A stretch of DNA of 64,000 nucleotides from Candidatus Poseidoniales archaeon (GTDB lineage Archaea; Thermoplasmatota; Poseidoniia; Poseidoniales; Poseidoniaceae): contig QQSK01000005.1 of assembly GCA_003602415.1 (NCBI GenBank), positions 104,480 to 168,479 of the forward strand, written 5' to 3'. Below the pieces are notes generated by a model that was not told the DNA's origin, made no database searches, and saw nothing but the letters and a program-made list of their open reading frames with translations. This document shows, in pieces, positions 31,766 to 40,123 of the stretch. Position 1 is the stretch's first letter; every line of letters starts with the position of its first letter. The translations under genes were made by a program, and so were the position numbers.

Positions 31766-34675
31766 ATGGCGAAGCCTGGAGACGATGGATGGATTGAAGT
31801 TCGTGGTGCGCGAACTCACAATCTACAAGACATCGATGTCAAACTCCCTCGTGGACAATTCGTAGTTATTTCAGGAGTCTCAGGTTCAGGAAAGTCATCT
31901 CTAGCCTTTGACACCTTGTATGCTGAGGGCCAGAGAAGATATGTTGAGAGCCTTTCTTCATACGCTCGCCAATTCATAGGACAGATGAAGAAAGCAGATT
32001 GCGATAGCATAGAAGGACTGTCTCCTGCGATTTCAATCGACCAAAAACAAGGCAGCCATAATCCTCGTTCAACCGTAGCAACAGTAACGGAAATAATGGA
32101 CTATCTTCGATTGATGTGGGCAAGAATTGGTAAGCCCCACTGTCCAACATGTGGCGTTGAGGTAGCAAGGCGAACCGTTCAAGAGATTGTAGACGATATC
32201 ATATGGAATATGGAAGGTCATGCAATCGCTGTTTGGAGCCCAGCGATTAGAAATCGAAAGGGAACGCATGCAGATTTATTTCGACATTTAGTGGAGCAAG
32301 GATGGACCGAAGGACGAATAAATGGCCGAGAAGCATCATTTGAAAAAGAACACAATCTCGACAAAAACCTTCGACACGACGTCGACGTCAGGATTGACAG
32401 ACTCAAATGCACAAAAGATCGCCGTCAAAGATTGACAGAAGCAGTAGAATCGGCCCTCAGAATTGGAGGGGGAACGGTTGCTATTGAAAGCATCAAACCA
32501 CCCTCTACAAAATTCGAATTCAGCGAGGGCTCTAAAGCGCAAGACACAGAATCTGGAGAAACTATGGTTTGGTCTGAAGAATTTGCCTGTCCTCAACACG
32601 GCGCATTCATGCCGGAAATGAGCCCCAGGGTCTTCTCATTCAACTCACCACTCGGCGCTTGTCCGTCTTGTCAAGGACTTGGGATTCAGCGTAGATTTAG
32701 TGCAGATTTACTAGTAGATCGAAAGGCAACCATATCAGAAGGATGCGTAATTCCGTGGAGACAATCCATGTCTCCACATTGGTATAGGAAATTAATGGAA
32801 CAAACCGCCCAACATTATGGAATCCCAACCAATATTCCTTTTTCAGATTTGGATGATGATTCACAAGACATAATTCTAAACGGCTCAGGCTCTACAATAA
32901 TTCATTTTGAATTCCGTTCAGAAACAGGCTCACAATACAACTACAGCAAACCCTGGGAAGGAGTATTCGGCCGACTTCAAAAAACCTACACCGAAACCAC
33001 ATCAGAACGCACCCGAAGCAGATTAATCGCCTGCATGAATGATGAAGACTGCCCTGATTGTAATGGTGAGAAATTGAACGCTGCAGCTAGGCAAGTAACC
33101 GTTGGCGGTAAGAGATTACCACAAATTGGCGCTGCAAGTGTTCACGACGCATTAGGAATTATCAAATCCATGAGTGGAGATGGAAATAGCGCAGAGGAAC
33201 TGGATGATAGAAGCCTATTCATTGGGCGAGAAATCCTCAAAGAAATCGAAGGCAGGCTCGGCTTCCTAAACGATGTGGGTTTGGATTACCTCACTCTTGA
33301 TAGAAGAGCGAATACCTTGTCAGGAGGGGAGAGTCAAAGAATCAGATTGGCAACTCAGATAGGTAGTCGGCTGACTGGTGTAATGTATGTGTTAGACGAA
33401 CCTTCAATCGGACTCCATCAAAGAGACAATGAGCGCTTATTGGCAACTCTTAGGGAACTATCGGATCTTGGAAACACACTACTCGTTGTTGAACACGACG
33501 AAGAAACAATTCGACAAGCAGACTGGCTATGCGACCTTGGTCCGGGGGCTGGTTTACAAGGCGGAAAAATAGTTGCAAACGGCCCTCCAAAAACAGCGAT
33601 GAAAGCTAAAGAATCTGTCACAGGAGCATATCTTTCAGGCAAGAGAAGCATACCTACTCCTAGCGAAAGAGTTCCAGCAAGAAAAGGTCATTTGAAGGTT
33701 TTAGGAGCTAGGCAAAACAACCTTTCAGATATCGATGTTGAATTTCCACTAGGATGCTTAACTGCCGTCACAGGAGTTTCAGGCTCAGGCAAATCATCTC
33801 TTGTATCTAGCATTCTTGCACCCTCATTACAAAGACACCTACACAATTCCGACTCTCAACCAGGCCTTCACGATACAATTGAAGGAATTGAAAACGTCGA
33901 CAAGGTGATTGTAATCGATCAATCACCAATCGGCAGAACTCCTCGCTCAAACCCAGCAACTTACACCAAAGCATTTGATGAGGTCAGAAAATTATTCTCA
34001 GAAACCAAACTTTCCAAAGAAAGAGGATACACCCCAGGCCATTTCTCATTTAATGTGAAAGGAGGAAGATGTGAGGCCTGCCGAGGCGGTGGCTCAATCA
34101 AACTTGAGATGAATTTCCTTCCAGACGTGTGGATAACATGCGATATTTGTCAGGGCAAAAGATACACTAGAGAAACTCTAGAGGTTACTTGGAAAGGAAA
34201 GAACATCCACGACATCCTCGAGATGCCGGTTTCAGAAGCAGTAGAATTTTTCGCAAACCACCGTAAATTACACAGAACATTATCCACTATCAATGATGTT
34301 GGACTAGGCTACATCAGACTCGGCCAACCAGCAACCACTCTTTCAGGAGGAGAAGCCCAGAGAGTAAAACTTGCCAGCGAGTTGCGCAGACCCCCTCACA
34401 AACACACAATGTATATTCTAGATGAGCCGACAACAGGGTTGGCATTTTCAGACGTTCAACAACTGATAGACGTTTTACTTAGATTGAGAACCACTGGCCA
34501 TTCAATTATCGTAATCGAACATCACTTAGATGTGATCAAATCTGCAGATTGGGTTGTTGATTTAGGTCCAGAAGGCGGAGATAGAGGAGGTAATATCGTG
34601 GCTATGGGAACTCCTGAAGATGTGTCTAAAGCCAAAGGAAGTTTCACTGGCCAATTCCTCAAAGAAATACTTTAA
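31766..34675 (+). CDS. uvrA: excinuclease ABC subunit A
   Basis: This 969-residue double-ABC ATPase recognises DNA damage in nucleotide excision repair. Both Walker A loops read G-V-S-G-S-G-K-S-S, and the signatures L-S-G-G-E-S-Q-R and L-S-G-G-E-A-Q-R are intact. The zinc modules C-P-T-C-G, C-P-S-C-Q-G and C-E-A-C-R with C-D-I-C-Q-G are visible. Full length, with no insertion. A TTG directly precedes the ATG at 31766. UvrB and UvrC are not in the window. The gene is of bacterial type, found in some mesophilic archaea by transfer. The last 4 bases overlap the convergent winged-helix gene. Confidence 0.97.
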   Translation: MAKPGDDGWIEVRGARTHNLQDIDVKLPRGQFVVISGVSGSGKSSLAFDTLYAEGQRRYVESLSSYARQFIGQMKKADCDSIEGLSPAISIDQKQGSHNPRSTVATVTEIMDYLRLMWARIGKPHCPTCGVEVARRTVQEIVDDIIWNMEGHAIAVWSPAIRNRKGTHADLFRHLVEQGWTEGRINGREASFEKEHNLDKNLRHDVDVRIDRLKCTKDRRQRLTEAVESALRIGGGTVAIESIKPPSTKFEFSEGSKAQDTESGETMVWSEEFACPQHGAFMPEMSPRVFSFNSPLGACPSCQGLGIQRRFSADLLVDRKATISEGCVIPWRQSMSPHWYRKLMEQTAQHYGIPTNIPFSDLDDDSQDIILNGSGSTIIHFEFRSETGSQYNYSKPWEGVFGRLQKTYTETTSERTRSRLIACMNDEDCPDCNGEKLNAAARQVTVGGKRLPQIGAASVHDALGIIKSMSGDGNSAEELDDRSLFIGREILKEIEGRLGFLNDVGLDYLTLDRRANTLSGGESQRIRLATQIGSRLTGVMYVLDEPSIGLHQRDNERLLATLRELSDLGNTLLVVEHDEETIRQADWLCDLGPGAGLQGGKIVANGPPKTAMKAKESVTGAYLSGKRSIPTPSERVPARKGHLKVLGARQNNLSDIDVEFPLGCLTAVTGVSGSGKSSLVSSILAPSLQRHLHNSDSQPGLHDTIEGIENVDKVIVIDQSPIGRTPRSNPATYTKAFDEVRKLFSETKLSKERGYTPGHFSFNVKGGRCEACRGGGSIKLEMNFLPDVWITCDICQGKRYTRETLEVTWKGKNIHDILEMPVSEAVEFFANHRKLHRTLSTINDVGLGYIRLGQPATTLSGGEAQRVKLASELRRPPHKHTMYILDEPTTGLAFSDVQQLIDVLLRLRTTGHSIIVIEHHLDVIKSADWVVDLGPEGGDRGGNIVAMGTPEDVSKAKGSFTGQFLKEIL

Positions 34676-35229
34676 CTCAATTTTGCTTTAACAAAATACA
34701 ATCCTCTTCGACCCTCAACTTTCCCAATCATTCCTCTTTCGATCATTGTTCCTAGAATTTGAAATAACCTTTGACTTTCGATATTGACTCTTTCTCGTAT
34801 TTGTGTTGAGGTAAATTTCTCACCTAGCTTATGTTTTGTAATCATATTTATTGCACTTTGAACTTCATTTATCCATTGGCTAGTAGTTTTTCTCATTTTA
34901 ATTTCAGAGCCGCCTTTCTTTGCGTTTGGGGCTTTCATTAGTTCACAAAAATTTCTGAGGAATATATTTCCCGAGGAATTAATCCTCGAATATATTTGTC
35001 TACCTTCTCTTCTTTGAGTAATAAATCCGTTATTTTTCAAATTAGTAATATGCTCTTGAATAATACTTATTCCGTATTCTTCTCCAAATAAATTTACTTT
35101 TTTATTAATTTCAGAACTTTTAATTTCTTTACCATCTAATAATATTGTAACTATCTTACTTCTTACCGAATCTCCAAACAAAGAAGAAAGTTGTTTATTT
35201 TTATTAGAGACATAGCTGGCTTTTCCCAT
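34672..35229 (-). CDS. winged-helix transcription regulator, probably two DNA-binding domains
   Basis: This 185-residue, Lys- and Ile-rich protein has an N-terminal winged helix of ArsR-like pattern (about residues 15-90, wing around R-R-E-G-R-Q-I-Y) and a second, similar winged-helix region after about 115 (wing V-E-G-R-R-G-L-Y). There are no metal-binding cysteines. It is markedly AT-rich compared with uvrA beside it. It is divergent from the three-gene orphan cassette, with tandem repeats and a structured leader between them, so it is a natural candidate for controlling that cassette and itself. GAGGG precedes its start. Confidence 0.75.
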   Translation of the reverse strand: MGKASYVSNKNKQLSSLFGDSVRSKIVTILLDGKEIKSSEINKKVNLFGEEYGISIIQEHITNLKNNGFITQRREGRQIYSRINSSGNIFLRNFCELMKAPNAKKGGSEIKMRKTTSQWINEVQSAINMITKHKLGEKFTSTQIRERVNIESQRLFQILGTMIERGMIGKVEGRRGLYFVKAKLS

Positions 35230-35353
35230 ATATCCCTCTAAACGAAACTATTACTTGAATATAACCAATCAAATTTTATAATTTTTTTATAGATTTTTTA
35301 ATTATATTCTAATGTTAAAAAAACAAAGCCGAATTATTTTATCTTATAGTGCT

Positions 35354-35442
35354 AAAGCGCATTAATCAATCTAATAGCGCTAAGCAACGCGATTATAACG
35401 TAAGCAACGCGATTTAATCGCTATTACATCGCTATTACATCG
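35354..35442. repeat. tandem and interspersed short repeats (iteron-like)
   Basis: Two adjacent 20-base units share TAAGCAACGCGATT (35381-35394 and 35401-35414). They are followed directly by two copies of CTATTACATCG (35421-35431 and 35432-35442) and preceded by a looser copy around 35351-35366. The motif AAAGCGCATTA at 35354 recurs inside the first cassette gene at 35592. They follow an AT-rich stretch (35260-35340) in the 339-base spacer beside the winged-helix gene, so an operator array is likely. A replication or integration role is possible but has no other support here. Confidence 0.6.
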
Positions 35443-35481
35443 CTACAATAACTCCACGGCGCGCGAATTTTAATCACCCGC

Positions 35482-35563
35482 CATTGATGGACCAATGCCA
35501 GACCTTATACCTCCAATCGACCTCGGGTCGAAGGCCCGGAGGTATAGTTCTCCGGGGGAGAGA
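35482..35563 (+). promoter_or_regulatory. structured leader with competing hairpins over the ribosome binding site
   Basis: Four pairings are visible. CATTG/CAATG (35482-35486, 35493-35497). TATACCTCC/GGAGGTATA (35506-35514, 35538-35546), enclosing TCGACC/GGTCGA. CCCGGAG/CTCCGGG (35535-35541, 35550-35556). TCTCC/GGAGA (35549-35553, 35557-35561). The second and third share GGAG, and the third and fourth share CTCC, so they exclude each other in sequence. The last hairpin buries the GGAG that lies 8 bases before ATG 35569. Formation of the second helix would release CTCC to block initiation, while the third would free the binding site. This is the logic of a translational switch. All bases are seen; the switching is inferred. 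Confidence 0.55.
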
Positions 35564-35568
35564 TTGAA

Positions 35569-36051
35569 ATGGATAGTATCCTTGAAATGATAAAGCGCAT
35601 TACTATGCCGCTGTTTAGCTTGAAAAACCGAAAACCAAAGACGTCCCAGGCACCAAAAATCCTGGCGGCGCAGGCCAACGTATTGGCTTATGCCTTTCAC
35701 CAAGGGTATGATACGCACCCCCCTTCAGGGTACGCCGCAACAATAGCGCTTGTCAGAGTTACAGATAGTACAGGACTATGCTATACTCTTGAAAAGATGG
35801 GCTGGTCATTGTATTACTATGGTGGAGACAATAACTCTGTTGATAGGATTCTTCTAGATGCTACAGATGAATTTCTTGTAGCTGGCATGGAGATAGATTA
35901 TGTTGGATTAATCAGCAAGTATGGTCAACACAATTTGTCTCAGGCAGGGATTAGCATGTGCTCGTATGCCTTACCAAGTGATGACAATCAAATGATTGAG
36001 AACCACAGCCGATTAGAAGAAATTCTACCTCTTATGGAGGTGAAGGAATGA
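35569..36051 (+). CDS. orphan cassette protein 1 (160 aa)
   Basis: I do not recognise this protein. It has a basic amphipathic N-terminus (about residues 1-30), then a mixed alpha/beta domain with alternating hydrophobic strands (I-A-L-V-R-V-T and M-E-I-D-Y-V-G-L) and aromatic clusters (S-L-Y-Y-Y). There is no signal peptide or clear membrane helix. It starts after the structured leader and ends with GGAGGTGA close to its stop, which serves the next gene; the stop overlaps that start (ATGA). With the 46-codon gene and the third orphan it forms a coupled cassette opposite a winged-helix regulator. Confidence 0.72.
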   Translation: MDSILEMIKRITMPLFSLKNRKPKTSQAPKILAAQANVLAYAFHQGYDTHPPSGYAATIALVRVTDSTGLCYTLEKMGWSLYYYGGDNNSVDRILLDATDEFLVAGMEIDYVGLISKYGQHNLSQAGISMCSYALPSDDNQMIENHSRLEEILPLMEVKE

Positions 36052-36188
36052 GCTTTAGATGCCACAGTCAGTGTATTTGCGGCCCCTCTCCTTGTGATGA
36101 AAATAGGGACTGTCCAGTACATAGACCGTATGCTTTGACATTTGGAGTTAGCCTATTCGAAATTCGAGATCAAAGGGGGAATAACTGA
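36048..36188 (+). CDS. 46-residue cysteine-rich cassette protein 2
   Basis: This short gene lies exactly between two overlapping neighbours: its ATG overlaps the upstream stop (ATGA) and its TGA overlaps the downstream ATG (TGATG). GGAGGTGA lies 3-10 bases upstream. The product has five cysteines and two histidines in its first 25 residues (C5, H6, C9, C11, C16, C22, H25), enough for one or two metal sites, then a short tail with alternating hydrophobic residues. It fits a small zinc-binding adaptor, but no family is recognised. Perfect coupling on both sides is the main evidence that it is real. Confidence 0.7.
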   Translation: MSFRCHSQCICGPSPCDENRDCPVHRPYALTFGVSLFEIRDQRGNN

Positions 36189-36997
36189 TGGATGATGAGC
36201 GAATAAATTGCTGGTTCTCTAACGCCAACCCGTTTGATAACGACTGTTATTCCGATGACGACAACCGTTCACAACACATTGACATGCTACTAATGTTGTG
36301 GGCGGCTTTCCTTGAAAGGCTGGCCACCTTATGTAACGACAAAGACGTGGCCAAGAGAATTATTCAATCAGCACACCCTTTGGCTTGTTCTGTAGCCTAT
36401 TATCAGGCTGCAAACCAAATACATGATACAAATCCTGTAGCAGGATTTGCAAATTTTAGAGATTCTTTGAAACACCTAGTCAAAGCCTCTATTTCTTGGA
36501 ATATAAAGGAAGAAGACGAGTTACCACCATTAAGAACGGACTTGATCAATAAAACCCTCATCTCGGCAAAAAAACATTTCAAGAACAGCGGGTCAGAAAT
36601 CAATGAAGAAGTACTCGAGATAGCCAAAAACCAATGCATTACTATGATTGACTATGATACAACAAATTCTTGGCCATATTCTAGTTACGCCGTTGCCAAT
36701 AATTCTGGAATCAAAGAATCTCATCAAATAGCCTTACAGGACTTAGATGATATTCCAGACATTTCTGTTTTCGGCCAGGTTATTCGTGGACCTTTAGCAA
36801 TTGGCATTCTAGCAAGTTGCAAAAGAACTTGGATAGACGATTTGGACGAGGAAAGCCCAATTCATCTATTGGTTGCTAAAGCCCAGCTATTTACAGAGTA
36901 TTCAGGGGAACTTGAACCCGGAATTTTAGAATCAATCCAGTCAGATGAATGGCCCAATTGGGCGATATCACTATTGCCTATTGTTCCAGATATTTGA
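36188..36997 (+). CDS. orphan cassette protein 3 (269 aa)
   Basis: This acidic, largely helical protein of 269 residues has no recognisable motif. It opens with an Asn/Asp-rich segment (residues 1-30), then a long helical region with a hydrophobic stretch (M-L-L-M-L-W-A-A-F-L) too short and amphipathic for a sure membrane helix. A Gly/Pro-containing segment near 200-215 could be a turn or a weak hydrophobic hairpin. The start overlaps the stop of the 46-residue gene, with AGGGGG before it. Only about 110 bases separate its end from purL. Confidence 0.7.
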   Translation: MDDERINCWFSNANPFDNDCYSDDDNRSQHIDMLLMLWAAFLERLATLCNDKDVAKRIIQSAHPLACSVAYYQAANQIHDTNPVAGFANFRDSLKHLVKASISWNIKEEDELPPLRTDLINKTLISAKKHFKNSGSEINEEVLEIAKNQCITMIDYDTTNSWPYSSYAVANNSGIKESHQIALQDLDDIPDISVFGQVIRGPLAIGILASCKRTWIDDLDEESPIHLLVAKAQLFTEYSGELEPGILESIQSDEWPNWAISLLPIVPDI

Positions 36998-37079
36998 CAC
37001 AAGTTGGAGGGATTGGTGCCAATTTGGTTACTGGTTGTCAAGCGTAGTATTCATGGACGGTAGTCGCTGCCGCCTTTTT

Positions 37080-37094
37080 GCCCCCGTAGGGGGC
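37080..37094 (+). promoter_or_regulatory. perfect GC hairpin just upstream of purL
   Basis: GCCCCC-GTA-GGGGGC forms a perfect six-pair stem with a three-base loop, ending 11 bases before the purL ATG. No T tract follows, so it is not a standard terminator. It might stabilise or regulate the purL leader. A similar GTA-loop hairpin precedes the aminotransferase gene at 57647. Confidence 0.45.
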
Positions 37095-37105
37095 AGGTGC
37101 CTTAG

Positions 37106-40100
37106 ATGTCGTCAAATATTGTCAGAGTCGAAACAACTCCTAAACTCGGAGAAGGCATGAGGGATGTCCGCGGAGATTCTGTAAAGAGGCAACTGGCAGC
37201 CGATCACGGAATTGAAATCGAAAGCGTTCGCTCAATAGTGGGCTTTTTGATAGCCAGCGAAATCACCTCAGAAGACGTTGAAGCTAGGGCAGATGATGTA
37301 TTCGCAGACCCAATAATCGAAGAAAGCGCAACGGATCAACTTCTACTTACCAATGAAGAACTATTCTCTAATTCTCCAGACATGATTGTTACAATCGGAT
37401 TCAAGCCAGGAGTTACAGATAATCCAGGTAAAGCAGCGCTTGATGGATTTAGAACAATTTTCCCCAACGCCGGAGAGAATGCAAGAGTCTCAACATATCT
37501 CACTTATGCATTCAATGGAGTACCAGAGGGGATAGAAGTAGAATGGTTGGCAAACCAATTACACAATGGACTGATCGAACAGGCGCTGTTCTCTCTAAAC
37601 GGAGAAGACGCACCTAAGTTTGAGTATTCACCAATCAATCCTAGTGATTACGCCGCTCCTGCAACGATTGATTTAGAAGTATCAGATGAAGAATTAATTA
37701 GGATTTCAGAAGAGGGATTACTCGCTCTTAATTTAGAGGAAATGCAAACTATTCAAGCGCATTATCGCGACCCTAGTGTCCGTCAAGTAAGAGCCTCTCT
37801 AGGGCTGCCAGAAAACGCTCCAACAGATGTTGAATTGGAATGTTTAGCACAGACATGGTCGGAACACTGTAAGCACAAAATATTCGCAGCACACATTCAC
37901 CACATCGACAAAGAAACAGGAGAGGACACAGAGATTGACTCTTTATTCAAAACCCACATAATGAATCCAACTTTGGAAATGAAGGATGAAGTAGATTGGT
38001 TGCTTTCAGTATTCCATGATAATTCAGGAGTAATTGCATGGGACGATGAATGGTCTATGTGCATGAAAGCAGAGACTCACAACTCTCCAAGCGCACTCGA
38101 CCCTTATGGAGGGGCAATGACAGGAATTGTAGGTGTCAATAGAGATATCCTAGGAACTGGTTTAGGTGCTAGACCAATTGCAAACACAGACGTGTTTTGT
38201 TTCGGACCTCCTGACTGGGAAGGGGATCTTCCAGAGAATCTCTTCCACCCATCTAGGGTTCTAAGAGGAGTTCATGCAGGCGTGCGCGTTGGTGGAAATG
38301 AAAGCGGTATTCCAACAGTAAATGGCGCAATAGTATTCGACGACCGTTATATCGGCAAACCATTGGTTTATTGTGGCACGATTGGAATTATGCCTAGAAG
38401 ACTAGCAGATGGCAGAGAATCACACGAAAAGAATCCACAAGCAGGAGACCGAGTATACATGGTCGGCGGAAGAGTGGGTTATGATGGAATCCACGGAGCA
38501 ACATTTTCTTCACTAGAGTTAACCGAAGAATCTCCATCCAGTGCCGTACAAATCGGAGACCCGATTACCCAAAAGAAAATGCTTGATATGATTCTAGAAG
38601 CTAGAGATACAGGTTTGATTACATGCATTACAGATAATGGCGCAGGAGGTCTTTCATCTAGTATTGGCGAAATGGCAGAGTATACCAACGGCTGCCGAAT
38701 CGATCTAGGCAAAGTCCCACTGAAACAAGAAGGTCTTTCATCATGGGAAATATTGGTTTCAGAATCACAAGAAAGAATGACAGTTGCGGTTAGCGAATCT
38801 GATGTCGAAGCCTTCGAATCACTCGCAGCATTGCATGAAGTAGAAGCAACATGGGTGGCAGACTTTACTGATACCGGCCAATTCCACGTTGTTCATGGCG
38901 AGGACACAGTGGCATCTTTACCAATCGAATTCCTTCACGACGGAGTTCCACAATTGAGATTGGAAAGCGAATGGAAGAAACCTGAACACATTCCATTCAA
39001 ACCACCAGAAACCGACTCTCACACATCGTTGCTAATGAGAATGTTAGCAAGGCCAAACATTGCATCCAAGGAAACCTGGGTTAGACAATATGACCACGAG
39101 GTCATTGCACAAACAGCGATCAAACCATTCGTTGGAGTCGAAAGAGACGGGCCCGGGGATGCGGGTTTACTTGCACCAATCCACGGCTCAACACACGGTT
39201 TGGTAGTATCTAACGGAATATCTCCTAGGTACAGTGATATTGACGCTGGAGCAATGGCAGCAGCAGCTGTGGATGAGGCGGTAAGAAATGCGGTATGTAC
39301 TGGCGTTGATTTATCCAAGGTTGCAGGCCTTGACAACTTCTGTTGGCCAGACCCAATTGAAAGTAAGAAAACACCAGATGGCAAATTCAAACTCGCACAA
39401 TTGGTTAGAGCGAATCGCGAACTAGAGAGAATCTGTAGAGCCTATTTTGTCCCATGCATCTCTGGAAAAGATTCTATGAAGAACGATTACGGAACCGGCG
39501 AAAATAAAATTTCAATTCCACCAACACTTCTCTTCTCATTATTTGGAAACCATCCCGATGTTAGGTATACTACAACCTCGGATTTGAAACCGGGAGAGAG
39601 CCTCTACTTAGTGGGCGAATCCAAGCAAGAATTAGGTGCAAGCGAGTTAGCGTTTATGTTAACCGAGTCTGGCGAATCTGATGGCATTGGGGGAGAAGTG
39701 CCTCGTTTACCTGAACCCGAGAAAAACCTAGCCTCCTACAAATCACTAACAAAAGCCATCCAGTCAGGAATTGTTAGAACTGCTCACGACTGTAGTGAAG
39801 GAGGGGTTGCCGTGGCTATCGCAGAGATGTGTATCGGAGGAAGATGTGGCGCAGCGATTGATATCGATGGCCCAGGAGATGCTGACCTATGGGGCCGATT
39901 ATGGGGAGAATCTCTAGGTAGAATTTTGGTCGGAGTCAAACAAGAAAATCGCGAGGAATTCCTTAGCCAGATGAAAGGAAACCACTTGACTTACATGGGT
40001 GAAACAACCGATGGAGATACACTGAGTGTTTGGGACGGAGATGACCTAGTCATCGAAGCGAATGTTGAGGAAATGGTTTCTGCTTGGAAAGGCAGCTTGG

Positions 40101-40123
40101 ATATGAACGGAGGTGACCAATGA
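37106..40123 (+). CDS. purL: phosphoribosylformylglycinamidine synthase PurL with fused PurS-like region
   Basis: This 1005-residue enzyme makes FGAM from FGAR in purine synthesis. Residues 1-180 contain two PurS-like alpha-beta units (V-R-V-E-T-T-P-K near the start and a second around M-I-V-T-I-G-F-K). The synthetase core follows, with W-S-E-H-C-K-H, K-A-E-T-H-N-S-P-S, the G-G-N-E-S-G-I-P-T block and a second-half D-C-S-E-G-G-V-A motif. The glutaminase is separate: purQ follows with a 4-base overlap, so the two should form a complex. Large PurL with fused PurS but separate PurQ is a known but uncommon arrangement. Confidence 0.95.
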   Translation: MSSNIVRVETTPKLGEGMRDVRGDSVKRQLAADHGIEIESVRSIVGFLIASEITSEDVEARADDVFADPIIEESATDQLLLTNEELFSNSPDMIVTIGFKPGVTDNPGKAALDGFRTIFPNAGENARVSTYLTYAFNGVPEGIEVEWLANQLHNGLIEQALFSLNGEDAPKFEYSPINPSDYAAPATIDLEVSDEELIRISEEGLLALNLEEMQTIQAHYRDPSVRQVRASLGLPENAPTDVELECLAQTWSEHCKHKIFAAHIHHIDKETGEDTEIDSLFKTHIMNPTLEMKDEVDWLLSVFHDNSGVIAWDDEWSMCMKAETHNSPSALDPYGGAMTGIVGVNRDILGTGLGARPIANTDVFCFGPPDWEGDLPENLFHPSRVLRGVHAGVRVGGNESGIPTVNGAIVFDDRYIGKPLVYCGTIGIMPRRLADGRESHEKNPQAGDRVYMVGGRVGYDGIHGATFSSLELTEESPSSAVQIGDPITQKKMLDMILEARDTGLITCITDNGAGGLSSSIGEMAEYTNGCRIDLGKVPLKQEGLSSWEILVSESQERMTVAVSESDVEAFESLAALHEVEATWVADFTDTGQFHVVHGEDTVASLPIEFLHDGVPQLRLESEWKKPEHIPFKPPETDSHTSLLMRMLARPNIASKETWVRQYDHEVIAQTAIKPFVGVERDGPGDAGLLAPIHGSTHGLVVSNGISPRYSDIDAGAMAAAAVDEAVRNAVCTGVDLSKVAGLDNFCWPDPIESKKTPDGKFKLAQLVRANRELERICRAYFVPCISGKDSMKNDYGTGENKISIPPTLLFSLFGNHPDVRYTTTSDLKPGESLYLVGESKQELGASELAFMLTESGESDGIGGEVPRLPEPEKNLASYKSLTKAIQSGIVRTAHDCSEGGVAVAIAEMCIGGRCGAAIDIDGPGDADLWGRLWGESLGRILVGVKQENREEFLSQMKGNHLTYMGETTDGDTLSVWDGDDLVIEANVEEMVSAWKGSLDMNGGDQ

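Noticed and set aside
35381-35442. CRISPR-like array
   Set aside because: The units are directly adjacent without unique spacers, and no cas gene is near.
35538-35561. Factor-independent terminator
   Set aside because: No T tract follows the hairpins, and a start codon with good spacing comes right after.
34672-36997. Provirus or integrated plasmid
   Set aside because: No integrase, capsid, terminase or replication gene is visible, and no flanking direct repeat or tRNA target site is seen; only base composition and orphan genes point that way.
36945-37160. Plus-strand 71-codon frame over the end of cassette gene 3 and the start of purL
   Set aside because: It overlaps two better-supported genes in another frame and crosses the hairpin before purL.
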